Source of the DNA: Deltaproteobacteria bacterium | GTDB lineage: Bacteria; Desulfobacterota; Desulfobulbia; Desulfobulbales; Desulfurivibrionaceae | Length of the DNA stretch: 64,000 nucleotides | Assembly: GCA_013349295.1 (NCBI GenBank) | Contig: DUZW01000011.1 | Location: 1 to 64,000, forward strand | Direction of reading: 5' to 3' | Shown here: piece by piece, positions 50,886 through 61,624 of the stretch | Layout: each line of letters starts with the position of its first letter | How positions within the stretch are numbered: position 1 is the stretch's first letter | The notes under the pieces: model-generated | The model's input: only the letters and a program-made list of their open reading frames with translations | Told to the model about the DNA's origin: nothing | Database searches by the model: none | Translations under genes and position numbers: made by a program

Positions 50886-52031
50886 TCAATACATCTCGTA
50901 TTTGGCCAACACCCCATCCAGCCCGCCGTTACTGAGCGGTTTCTTCCAGGCGGGCTTGAGGCCGATCTTCTTCACCAGCTCCCGGTCGCCGAAATAGAGA
51001 TACGCCGTTGAGCCGGTGCATTTATGTTTAAGAAAACTGCCCAGCTCCCCCACCAGGGCGGCGGCCTCCGCCTGGGCGCCCAACCGGACCCCGTAGGGCG
51101 GATTTGAGACGATGACCGCATCGCTGATCGGCTCAAGCTCCTGGAAACGGCTGGTGTGCACCGGGACCTCTTTGCCGTAGGGCAGCTGGCCGAGGTTGAT
51201 CCGCGCCGCCCGCACCGCCAGTTTCCCGGCGTCGCTGCCCGTAATCAGCCCTTCAGGCAGAGCGCGAATCTGAGCATCCGCCTCGCTCTTGACCCTTCGC
51301 CAGGCCTCGGGCTCAAAATCGGGCATGCGCATAAAACCGAAACTCTCCCGCAGGTAGGCGGCAGGAACCCGGCAATACCGCATCAACCCCTCGCAAAGCA
51401 GGGTGCCGGAGCCGCACATCGGGTCGATCAACCTGCGCTCGCCATCCCATTGAGTCAGGTCGAGGATCGCCGCGGCCAGGGATTCCTGCATGGGCGCTTC
51501 CACCGCCTCCTGCCGGTAGCCGCGCCGGTGCAGGGAGGCGCCCGAGGCATCGAGACTGATCACAGCCGTGTTTTTATGGATATGGAGGTTGAAAACCAGA
51601 TCGGGATTGCGCTTGTCCACATTGGGCCGGGCGCCGAATTTCTCCTGAAACTGATCGACGATGGCGTCCTTGAGGCAGAGCGAGGCGTACTGGGAATGGG
51701 TGATCTTGCTGTCGCTCACCGTGGCGGTGATGACAAAGGTCTGCTCCCGGTCGAACAGCTCCACCCAGGGGATGGTCAGCGCGGTCTTATAAAGATACTT
51801 GGTGCTGTGGCAGTCGAAATGGAGCAGTGGGGCCAGGACGCGGGTGCAGAGCCGGGTCTGGTAGACGATCCTGTACAAAACCTCGGGGGTGGCGGTGAAA
51901 TACACACCCCGGTACACCGGATTGACCTGGGTCGCGCCTAAGCCCGCAAGTTCACGCTCGGCAAGGGGCTCGACATTCTCCGCGACCTGGGCGAAGTAGC
52001 TGCTGTTCTTCTGATAGATAAAGGAGTCCAC
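50886..52031 (-). CDS. THUMP-domain class I rRNA methyltransferase (RlmL-N/YcbY-like)
   Basis: A 381-residue methyltransferase. An N-terminal THUMP RNA-binding domain (about 5-155) with VAENVEPLAERELAGLGATQ is followed by a Rossmann-like methyltransferase with DPMCGSGTLLCEGLM (SAM-binding motif I) and ...IVSNPPYGVRLG (motif IV NPPY). Such enzymes make m2G in 23S rRNA. I chose GTG 52031, seven bases after GAGGT; further N-terminal extension is possible. Repeat copy C lies directly after its stop. Confidence 0.9.
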   Translation of the reverse strand: MDSFIYQKNSSYFAQVAENVEPLAERELAGLGATQVNPVYRGVYFTATPEVLYRIVYQTRLCTRVLAPLLHFDCHSTKYLYKTALTIPWVELFDREQTFVITATVSDSKITHSQYASLCLKDAIVDQFQEKFGARPNVDKRNPDLVFNLHIHKNTAVISLDASGASLHRRGYRQEAVEAPMQESLAAAILDLTQWDGERRLIDPMCGSGTLLCEGLMRYCRVPAAYLRESFGFMRMPDFEPEAWRRVKSEADAQIRALPEGLITGSDAGKLAVRAARINLGQLPYGKEVPVHTSRFQELEPISDAVIVSNPPYGVRLGAQAEAAALVGELGSFLKHKCTGSTAYLYFGDRELVKKIGLKPAWKKPLSNGGLDGVLAKYEMY

Positions 52032-52334
52032 TCCACGACCTCGCAACACAAAATTTGACTTCAGAGCAAGAGACACACGCCCCCCACCGACCGATCCACC
52101 GATCGTACACCGGAATACCCGGAAACGCTACAGACAAGGCATCCATCCTGCTCTTTGCCACACCGGCGCCCATGCTCAGGCAAGCCTGATATTTACAACT
52201 CGCCCCTGATATGCAATAGTTACAATACGCTCCGCAACCAAGATCTCCTGCTCCGGATCACCCCAAGGTTTACTCACGGAGACCGGCATGATTCGGGGAC
52301 GTTCCCCGGCAACCTTTCAGCAGGCAACCCCGTG

Positions 52335-54539
52335 CATACAAAAAAAACTGATTTCACATTGGACGCCTCGGCCAGCGAACTCTATGCCCAACTCTCGGGC
52401 ATTGACACAACCCCGAGGATTCTCGCCCAGCCCCCCCTGGAATCCTCTCTCCTCGACTTGCTTGGCGCGGAAGAAAAATGGCTTGACCGCAACCGCCTCA
52501 TCCTGGTCGAGATCTGCCGGTCGCTCGCGAACATCCTGCACAAAAACCGCCGCTCCTCTCCAGACCACGACGATGTTCAAGCCAACGCCCTGTGGACGGC
52601 CATAAAAAAACTCTCCGGCTACCCGCATTTTGACGGAATCATCTCGATCCGCTACCGGGGTTGCGGCTTTCCCGGTCAAGGCGCGGGGCAGGAGCAATGC
52701 GATTACGAGGTCGCTGCCGGCAATCTCCTGCTGGACCTGCAGGTCGCGGAAATCATGGCCAAACGAATGGCGGGCCAACCAGGCTCCGCCTTGCCCGGCC
52801 AATTGCTCGCGGCCTTCAAGGGATTCAGCACTCAGAACATCAACCACATCTATCTGGACAGCAAGGTCGGCAACGAAGAAGACAAAACCCGCCTTATAGA
52901 CTCCCTGCGTGCATTGACCCGGTATTTCCGAGAGGCCGACCAGGAGTCGTCAGACTTCATCATCCGGGATGAGTACAATCTCCCCAATCCCAACCTCACG
53001 CTGCTGGCGGCGATGAACAAAGTCAAACCGGCGGCAATCCAAAAGCTGGTCCAGGAAATTTCCCCCATGCTCTTCGGCCCTGAGCCCAAAGAGGCGCTGG
53101 CCACCTTTCCCACGGTATTCAACGCCATCTTTGCTTTCCCAAAACTCAACGCCCAGCTGGCCAAGCCCGCCATAGAGATCAATAATATCCAACGCCTCAC
53201 CCCGGAACAAACCGGAGCCACCGACAATCGGAACCAGGCCATGCTCTCACGCATGGTCATCGCCGGCTATGGTGAAAATCCACGCCAGGTGGCAGAGGTT
53301 CTTGCCAGCGTCAGCAGCGATGGCTACCAAAACATCTACATGGGTTCCCTGCAAAAGCGCCTTTCCCTGGCCACCGATCTTCTCAACAAAATCGAAAATA
53401 CGCCCCAGCCCGAAAAGGTGCACCAGGAGGCGTTGCACAATCTCGAAAGCGGCCTGGAGATGGTTTCAGATGAGCTGTATGAGACCTTGGACATTTTCGC
53501 TCCCCAGGATCAGAGCACAACGAAACCCGGGCAAGACTGGACGCTCCATAAGGACATCTTCTCCCTGCTCAGCTTTTTCAAACGCCGCTCAGTGATCAAA
53601 AAGAAGATGCGCGATATGGTCTGCGGCCAGGTTGGATTCGAAGCCCAGGATTACGCAGTCATTGCCAAAAATTTCAAGATCACCGACACCCAGGCCGCCC
53701 ATCTCGTCCACCTGCTCAACAGCTGCTTTGACCAGAACGGCCGCTTCCGCAGAAGCGTCTTTGCAAAAAACATCCCCGAGTTTGTCCAGTACGAGACCAA
53801 GGTCTTTGAATTTCTCTGGCATTACCTGAAGGAGCTTGTCTCCAGGGAGGACAGGGTTTCCTTCCTGAACTCCCTGCAACTCCTGATTGCCCAGCTCGAC
53901 AGACCATCGGAGGCGCTGAAGATCCTGCTGCGCGATGTTTTCTGCCAACCGCACAGGGTGGGATTTTCCGACCGCAATGGGCTGCTGCTTGCCAACATCC
54001 TCATCCGCACTTACAATCAGGAGCTTGGCAGCCATATCGAACTCACGCCGGAAGAAGTGCTCCAAGTCAAAAGAGGACTCGACCAGGATATGCTCTCTCA
54101 AGCCTTGGCCTTTCTCGGGGAAGAGCAGGAAGATCTCTTCCGCAAGCTCCGGACCATCCATGAGGAACTGCAGAAAACCCTGAACAGGGAATCCGGCGGC
54201 GGGAGCATCCCCCTGCATTATCTCTTGACGCTGGAGCGGGAGCTGATCATCTTTCTCGCCTTGGTGGGCGGGCCGATCTCCCACAAGATTCTCCTCGGGG
54301 TGGTCAAGGAATACGGCAACCCCGATTCCAGAATCTACGCTTCCCTTGCCGGGCCCGAAGAGGCCAAGGGCTTTCTTCAGCTGCTCCAGGTCGCGGTGCG
54401 CGGCCTGAAACGATTTGCCGGGAGGGAAGATCTGCTGCTGTTTACGATTCTCAACGACCGGGAAGCCCGTTTCCTCGCCCTCTGGGACGACGAACCCCAT
54501 GCCGCCCTGGTCAAACGGGTCATGGATTGGATGCGTTGA
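52335..54539 (+). CDS. Large helix-rich protein, unknown function
   Basis: A 734-residue (from GTG 52335) cytoplasmic protein that is mainly alpha-helical. It has no signal or membrane segment and no catalytic motif I recognise. Landmarks include RYRGCGFPGQGAGQEQCDYE near residue 115, a KKRSVIKK-like basic area and long helices with KVHQEALHNLESGLEMV. The frame stays open upstream to 52155, but the extra 60 residues are unconvincing. The start remains uncertain because only AGCAGGCAAC precedes the GTG. It is divergent from the methyltransferase gene, and its 734-790 residue size suggests a lineage-specific gene. Confidence 0.75.
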   Translation, partial: HTKKTDFTLDASASELYAQLSGIDTTPRILAQPPLESSLLDLLGAEEKWLDRNRLILVEICRSLANILHKNRRSSPDHDDVQANALWTAIKKLSGYPHFDGIISIRYRGCGFPGQGAGQEQCDYEVAAGNLLLDLQVAEIMAKRMAGQPGSALPGQLLAAFKGFSTQNINHIYLDSKVGNEEDKTRLIDSLRALTRYFREADQESSDFIIRDEYNLPNPNLTLLAAMNKVKPAAIQKLVQEISPMLFGPEPKEALATFPTVFNAIFAFPKLNAQLAKPAIEINNIQRLTPEQTGATDNRNQAMLSRMVIAGYGENPRQVAEVLASVSSDGYQNIYMGSLQKRLSLATDLLNKIENTPQPEKVHQEALHNLESGLEMVSDELYETLDIFAPQDQSTTKPGQDWTLHKDIFSLLSFFKRRSVIKKKMRDMVCGQVGFEAQDYAVIAKNFKITDTQAAHLVHLLNSCFDQNGRFRRSVFAKNIPEFVQYETKVFEFLWHYLKELVSREDRVSFLNSLQLLIAQLDRPSEALKILLRDVFCQPHRVGFSDRNGLLLANILIRTYNQELGSHIELTPEEVLQVKRGLDQDMLSQALAFLGEEQEDLFRKLRTIHEELQKTLNRESGGGSIPLHYLLTLERELIIFLALVGGPISHKILLGVVKEYGNPDSRIYASLAGPEEAKGFLQLLQVAVRGLKRFAGREDLLLFTILNDREARFLALWDDEPHAALVKRVMDWMR

Positions 54540-54655
54540 AGTCGCCCATTCCCCCGTCGCTCCCGTGCCGATTTCTTTTCTTGCAATCGAGAGAAAGACC
54601 GGGTAACTCTGGCTGCAACAACCAGTTAACGGAATCCATACCCGGAGAAAACACC

Positions 54656-54862
54656 ATGACCTTCGACTCATTTGAACAGGCCTTGCATGCCTGCATGACC
54701 GCATCTCCAGGCAGCGACGAGCAGGAAGCCGCCCTGATTTACTGCCTGGATAACGCCCCACCCGAACTCAAGGACAAAATCGCCGATGCCCTGGCAAATT
54801 TCCACCAGGAACGGAAGCAGAGCGACGGCTGCGGATGCGGCTGCAATCACGGCCACGACTGA
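54656..54862 (+). CDS. Small protein with CGCGCNHGHD metal-binding tail
   Basis: A 68-residue acidic protein starting MTFDSFEQALHACMTASPGS and ending SDGCGCGCNHGHD, a Cys/His cluster suited to metal binding. CCCGGAGAAAACACC before the ATG gives a good ribosome site. A longer open frame upstream to 54527 lacks such a site. Its role is unknown; a metal chaperone or buffering peptide is possible (inference). Repeat copy D starts 8 bases after the stop. Confidence 0.7.
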   Translation: MTFDSFEQALHACMTASPGSDEQEAALIYCLDNAPPELKDKIADALANFHQERKQSDGCGCGCNHGHD

Positions 54863-54869
54863 GGTTGCA

Positions 54870-55004
54870 GTAACCAGAGGGAGGACACCTCCCGAACCAG
54901 CGAGCACGAGATGCCGCAGAGGCACAAAAGAGACCTGCTTGCTATACACCGGACATGCGAGCAGGCCGATGACAAAGCAAAGGCGGTGTCATGTGGTCGC
55001 TTAC
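54870..55004. repeat. Dispersed structured repeat, copy D
   Basis: About 135 bases, starting GTAACCAGAGGGAGGACACC and ending with the complement of GTAAGCGACCACATGACACC. The internal part, GCTATACACCGGACATGCGA and GCAGGCCGATGACAAAGCAA, matches copies A and C. It ends one base before the minus-strand msrAB stop at 55006, the same placement as copy C next to its gene. Confidence 0.7.
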
Positions 55005-55005
55005 G

Positions 55006-56070
55006 CTATTTCTTCTGAAAAAGCGTAAGAAACTCGCCGTAACCTTCTTGTTCCAGCTCCGCCACGGGGATAAAACGCAGGGACGCGGAATTGATACAGT
55101 AACGCAATCCCGTGGGCGGCGGGCCATCGGCAAAGACATGCCCGAGATGCGAATTGCCTTCCCGGCTGCGCACCTCGGTCCGCGTCGTGAAAAATTTCCG
55201 ATCTTCACGCTCAACGACTCTTTCCGGGGCCAGCGGCCTGGTGAAGCTCGGCCAGCCCGTGCCCGAGTCAAACTTGTCAAACGAGCTGAACAACGGCTCG
55301 CCGGAAACAATATCCACGTAGATCCCTGCCCGCTTGTTCTCCGAGAATTCGTTGTGAAAAGCCGGCTCGGTGTCTTCCTCCTGGGTGACCCGGTACTGCA
55401 GGGGAGTGAGACGCTTGCGCAATTCCGACTCGCTCCATTTTTTTGCAGTCCGCTCCCCATCCCCCCAGATCTTCGCCAGAAATTTATCCCTGCCGGAACC
55501 GCCACGGTAGATGCGATAGCGGATGGGTTTTTTCTTGTAATAATCCTGATGGTACTCTTCCGCCGGGAAAAAAGTCGTTGCCGGAATGATCGGCGTCACC
55601 AGAGGCTTGGCAAAAACCTTGCGCATGGCCAGTTCTTTTCTGGATTTCTCCGCCAGCTGCTTCTGCTCCTCGTCACGATAAAAAATCGCCGAGGTATAGG
55701 CGTGGCCCCGATCCACAAACTGGCCGCCGCCGTCGGTGGGATCAATCTGGCGCCAGAAGATCTCCAGCAGTTTCGTATAGCTTACCCTGTCCGGATCATA
55801 AACGATCTCAATCGCCTCAATATGCCCGCCGGCGACATAGTTTCCGTAGGTGGGGTTTGAGGTTCTCCCCCCGATGTAGCCGGAGGTGACCGAAAATACA
55901 CCATCCAGCTGCTCAAAGGGCTTTTCCATACACCAGAAACAACCCCCGGCAAAGATCGCCTTTTTCCCTTTCTCCGCCGCCCCGGCCACCGACGCACTCA
56001 ACAGGCTCACCAGCGCAAAACCCAGCAGAAGAAGAGACGCGTTCAGCACCATCGGCCCGATCATCTTCAT
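55006..56070 (-). CDS. msrAB: Exported bifunctional methionine sulfoxide reductase MsrA-MsrB
   Basis: A 354-residue fusion. Residues 1-32 look like a Sec signal ([20 protein letters not shown]). The MsrA domain has [20 protein letters not shown] (catalytic Cys44), and the MsrB domain has [12 protein letters not shown] and [13 protein letters not shown] (Cys325). It repairs both (S)- and (R)-sulfoxides of methionine in envelope proteins. AGAGGTGGACGC precedes ATG 56070. The usual zinc CxxC pair of MsrB is not visible, as in many proteobacterial fusions. A neighbouring KatG gene suggests this region serves oxidative stress. Confidence 0.93.
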   Translation of the reverse strand: MKMIGPMVLNASLLLLGFALVSLLSASVAGAAEKGKKAIFAGGCFWCMEKPFEQLDGVFSVTSGYIGGRTSNPTYGNYVAGGHIEAIEIVYDPDRVSYTKLLEIFWRQIDPTDGGGQFVDRGHAYTSAIFYRDEEQKQLAEKSRKELAMRKVFAKPLVTPIIPATTFFPAEEYHQDYYKKKPIRYRIYRGGSGRDKFLAKIWGDGERTAKKWSESELRKRLTPLQYRVTQEEDTEPAFHNEFSENKRAGIYVDIVSGEPLFSSFDKFDSGTGWPSFTRPLAPERVVEREDRKFFTTRTEVRSREGNSHLGHVFADGPPPTGLRYCINSASLRFIPVAELEQEGYGEFLTLFQKK

Positions 56071-56121
56071 GCGTCCACCTCTCTGGTTATTTCTTTCCGA
56101 TTTACCAAACCATAAGCACGA

Positions 56122-56919
56122 TCACAGAAAAACCGAGCCCAATGGTTCCTCGGCCAGGAATCCATCCAACTCCTCCTGGTCGTAAAAGGCGCGTTCAAAG
56201 AAAAGTCCCTGGCTTGGAGCGGTGTAAGCTTTCAGCACCACCGGCTCCTCCAGAAAATGGGCCACCTCGGCCACGGTGAGCTGCCCCTTGCCAACCTCGG
56301 CCAGCACCCCGACTATGCGGCGCACCATCTTCCAGAGAAAATGCGAACCCACGATGCGAAACAAGATGAGATCCTCCGTTTCCGCAATCTGGGCCTTGCT
56401 TACCATGACCAGAGGGGATTTCTTCTTGATCGCCTGGCGGTCGGTAAAAGAGGTGAAGTCGTGCATCCCCACCAGGGTGGTCGCCGCCTCCTGCATGAAT
56501 CCGGCATGGAGCGGCTCCGGGATCTGCCAGACATAATCCCGGCAAAGCGCGGTTTTGCGTTTGGCAATCTGGTAGAGATAGCTGCGGCCGATACAATTAT
56601 GCCGGGCATGGAAGCGCGCCCCGGCCCGTTTGCACTCCAGGATGGCGATATCCTTCGGCAGGAGTTCGTTCAGCCGCTGGCCAATTTCCTTAGGGCTGAG
56701 CTCGGTCTGCGCCTCCAGATGGGCGACAAACCTCAAGCCATGCACCCCGGCATCGGTGCGGCCGCTGCCCTGCACATCCGCCTCGCCCTCGAAAAGTTCG
56801 GCTGCCGCCTTGAGCAGGCTGCCCTGGATACTTTTGGCGTCGTCCTGCTTCTGCCAGCCGCTGTAACGGCCGCCGTCAAACTCCAAGGCCAGCTTGAATC
56901 GTTTTGAATGTGCATGCAT
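56122..56919 (-). CDS. truA: tRNA pseudouridine(38-40) synthase TruA
   Basis: A 265-residue synthase that isomerises uridines 38-40 in tRNA anticodon arms. The catalytic motif GSGRTDAGVHG contains Asp56; FARHNCIGRSYLYQI and FTSFTDRQAIKKKSP are further family segments. The length is typical. It starts at ATG 56919, 52 bases upstream of the msrAB start (same strand), so co-transcription is possible. The MFS gene lies upstream. Confidence 0.95.
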   Translation of the reverse strand: MHAHSKRFKLALEFDGGRYSGWQKQDDAKSIQGSLLKAAAELFEGEADVQGSGRTDAGVHGLRFVAHLEAQTELSPKEIGQRLNELLPKDIAILECKRAGARFHARHNCIGRSYLYQIAKRKTALCRDYVWQIPEPLHAGFMQEAATTLVGMHDFTSFTDRQAIKKKSPLVMVSKAQIAETEDLILFRIVGSHFLWKMVRRIVGVLAEVGKGQLTVAEVAHFLEEPVVLKAYTAPSQGLFFERAFYDQEELDGFLAEEPLGSVFL

Positions 56920-56973
56920 GATGATGGTTTCCTTGGTAAATCATTTTAAAAAATTAATACCGCAGCCTTCGCA

Positions 56974-58143
56974 TTATTCACTCCCCTGCCACCCCACCGC
57001 CTGCCGCCGCGTGGCACTGAATCCGATAAAGGCGAAGCTTGCCGCGACAAAACAGAGGACAAAAAGGCCGCTCCCCATAAAGGAGGCGCCATAGCCCCAT
57101 TCCCGGTTCAAACTGCCGGAGACCACGGCGGCAAGAAAGGTGGCCAGGGTGCGAACGCCGTAGAGCAACCCGGAATTGCCGCCCAGTCTTCCCGAGGGGA
57201 AAAGCAGCGCCACCAGAACCCCCAGCTCCAGCAGGGCAACGGTATCGCCCAGATTGTGGAGCAGACGGATAACCACCAAGCTGCGAATGCCGACCGCCAG
57301 CGGGGTCAGCATCTGAAACAGCGCGGAAAAGGCCATGCCCCCGAGAAAAAAGAGAAACACCGATTTCCGTTTGTCGTGATACCGGCCAACCAGGGGAACA
57401 GCCAAGGCCATCCACAACCCCATGCAGGCAAAGACCATCCCTATCTGCCGGGGGAGAAGGCCGAATTTTTCTCTGAGCAGCAGGGAAAAGGAGGTCTGTT
57501 CCACCCCGAAATGGGTGCCCAGGACAAAAAGACAGGCGATCAGCAGCAGGGGCTTGAACCGGAAAACATCCCCGCTGTATTCCTTAAAGGAAAAGACAAT
57601 GGGCTCATAATCCACCAGAAACAGGGAGAGCAGAAAGATCGCCCCGGCGCCGGCCACGGCCAGGGAAAACAACAGAGTGGGCGAGGCCAGCATCACCAGG
57701 CCGCCGACCAGGGGGCCGAGGCCAAAGCCCAGGTAGGTGCTCAGCTGATAGGTCGCCACCCTCCTCCCCCGCTGGATCTGCCCAAAATGTTTAAGATAGA
57801 GGGACTCGCTCACCACCACCAGGGCCGCGCTTCCCAGCCCCCCGACACAAACCGCCGCCAGAATCCAACCAAAGGAACGGGCGGTCAGGAGAGCAGCAAA
57901 ATATCCTGCGTAGAGCAGCGCGCCCAAGAGCATGGTCCGCTTGGGCGAAAATACATCGGAGAACATCCCCAACGGCAGCATCAGCGCCATGGAAGAGAGG
58001 GAAAAAAGGCCGATGGCCATGCCGATCTGCACGTCGCTCAAGCCATAGCCCTTGAGAAGCAGGGGCAGATAGGCCAGCACCAGCCAATGTGTGAAGTAGA
58101 TAAGAAACCGGATGGTAATGGACAGCAGAATCTGGCGGCGCAT
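56974..58143 (-). CDS. MFS transporter
   Basis: A 389-residue major-facilitator protein with about 12 hydrophobic segments: LLSITIRFLIYFTHWLVLAY at the start, the loop 2-3 motif GMFSDVFSPKRTMLLGALLY, and a central loop. It resembles YajR/AraJ-like drug or small-molecule exporters, but the substrate is unknown. ATG 58143 follows AGGAACCTCCC; the longer open frame to 58326 is non-family leader and overlaps the hairpin between this gene and katG. Confidence 0.9.
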   Translation of the reverse strand: MRRQILLSITIRFLIYFTHWLVLAYLPLLLKGYGLSDVQIGMAIGLFSLSSMALMLPLGMFSDVFSPKRTMLLGALLYAGYFAALLTARSFGWILAAVCVGGLGSAALVVVSESLYLKHFGQIQRGRRVATYQLSTYLGFGLGPLVGGLVMLASPTLLFSLAVAGAGAIFLLSLFLVDYEPIVFSFKEYSGDVFRFKPLLLIACLFVLGTHFGVEQTSFSLLLREKFGLLPRQIGMVFACMGLWMALAVPLVGRYHDKRKSVFLFFLGGMAFSALFQMLTPLAVGIRSLVVIRLLHNLGDTVALLELGVLVALLFPSGRLGGNSGLLYGVRTLATFLAAVVSGSLNREWGYGASFMGSGLFVLCFVAASFAFIGFSATRRQAVGWQGSE

Positions 58144-58308
58144 GGGAGGTTCCTGGTAAACGGAGTCGATCCTCCCTTCTAGCACGGTTCTGGAAAAGAG
58201 GCAATGCGAGTTGTGCGGACACGCCGGCTGCTGCCCTGACGCCCGCGCTCCAGGATATTGTTCTGCCCCTTGCTGTGATGCGTGGAAACAGCCCCGGAAA
58301 AGATCGCT

Positions 58309-58342
58309 CCGGTTCAGCGGCGGCATGCCACCGCTGAACCGG
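58309..58342 (-). terminator. Hairpin after katG
   Basis: CCGGTTCAGCGG and CCGCTGAACCGG form a perfect 12-bp stem with a 10-base loop, downstream of the katG stop on the minus strand and followed there by AGCGATCTTTT. It is a plausible terminator of the katG transcript. Confidence 0.7.
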
Positions 58343-58391
58343 AGGTCGGCTTACTGTTTTTTCCCCCAATCAGGCAGACCTTTCTGCACGA

Positions 58392-60611
<2,220 letters not shown>

Positions 60612-60767
60612 TTATATCCAATGCACCCGGCAAGATGACTCATCCCGAATGCCAATCATTATCTCTTTCTTTTTCCGGGAACATCCCCTGTAAAAAACTG
60701 TCTGCGGAAAATGTTGCTCCCTTTGTTTGAATGAGAATATCAGTTTACTCAACACGACACAAGTAGA

Positions 60768-60782
60768 TAGTAATTATTACTA
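60768..60782. promoter_or_regulatory. PerR/Fur-like palindromic box
   Basis: TAGTAATTATTACTA is a perfect 7-1-7 inverted repeat, the geometry of PerR boxes (consensus TTATAATNATTATAA). It lies in the katG upstream region. Control of katG by a peroxide-sensing Fur-family repressor is inferred; no regulator gene is in the window. Confidence 0.6.
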
Positions 60783-60885
60783 TAAATAAATGTTTGCATC
60801 GTACCCGCCGGGAAATATTCTTCCCAACCAGGATTACGACCCGAAATGCACACCCTGTCAACTCACTGATTTTTTGTGTTTATTA

Positions 60886-60921
60886 TGGCAATGTCGACCC
60901 GATGTCGGGTCGACATTGCCA
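60886..60921. repeat. 36-base perfect palindrome
   Basis: TGGCAATGTCGACCCGA is followed by TG and its exact reverse complement, a 17-bp perfect stem. It contains two GTCGAC sites. There is no T-tract, so it is not a standard terminator; it may be a cruciform, a protein site, or a solitary insertion relic. Confidence 0.85.
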
Positions 60922-61039
60922 CGGATACGCCCCATGTCGGCTGGAAAAAATACACCAACCCTCCTAATGTGAAAGCGAAAATAGCGGCATGCACCATCGT
61001 ACCACAGCCAACAAAGTTTATTCTCATTAAGGAGGGAAT

Positions 61040-61528
61040 ATGCTCAAACGAACCCTGCTCGCAACATGTGTCGGAATGTTACTGCTCAGCCAAAACGCCC
61101 TGGCCGGGGACGCCGCCCAAAACGGCGCCTTGGGCGGCGCGGCCGGAGGCGCCCTTCTCGGTCAGGCCATCGGCCGCAACACCAAGAGCACCCTGATCGG
61201 CACCGCCATCGGCGGCGTACTCGGCTACATGGTCGGCAACGAGATGGAGAAATACCCAAGCCAAACGGTCAGGGTATACTCGCCGCCGCCCAGGGTGATT
61301 CACCGGTACGAAGATGATTATGAAGATCGGGTGGTGTATGAAAGACCGGTAGTATACGAAAGGCCGGTGGTGTACGAAAGAGCGGTGGTGTATTGCCCCC
61401 CGGAAAGGGTGGTCAGAGAAACGGTGATTATAAATCGTGGCTGGGATGAGCCGCACCGCGGGAGGCATCACAGAAGAGGCTGGGATCATGACCGGCATGC
61501 AGGCCGCTACAACAGGGACCGGGATTAA
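61040..61528 (+). CDS. Glycine-zipper envelope protein
   Basis: A 162-residue exported protein: a signal (1-22, ending ALAGD), a glycine-zipper domain (about 26-72) with GALGGAAGGALLGQAIGRNT and IGTAIGGVLGYMVGNEME, then a basic, low-complexity tail with three VVYERP-type hexamers and a His/Arg-rich end. Glycine-zipper proteins insert into or associate with the outer membrane. GGAGGG precedes ATG 61040. The role is unknown. A hairpin terminator follows at 61588. Confidence 0.85.
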   Translation: MLKRTLLATCVGMLLLSQNALAGDAAQNGALGGAAGGALLGQAIGRNTKSTLIGTAIGGVLGYMVGNEMEKYPSQTVRVYSPPPRVIHRYEDDYEDRVVYERPVVYERPVVYERAVVYCPPERVVRETVIINRGWDEPHRGRHHRRGWDHDRHAGRYNRDRD

Positions 61529-61587
61529 TCAATAGTACCTCCGATCATCTTCCACGCATCATCTCTGAACAAAAACAAGTAAGACCA

Positions 61588-61620
61588 CAGGCGGCTTCTC
61601 CATGCGGAGAAAGCCGCCTG
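61588..61620. terminator. Hairpin between convergent genes
   Basis: CAGGCGGCTT-CTCC and GGAG-AAAGCCGCCTG form a long stem with one bulged A around ATGC, between the glycine-zipper gene and the SulP stop. T-tracts are weak, but the placement suits a shared terminator. Confidence 0.65.
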
Positions 61621-61624
61621 TATG

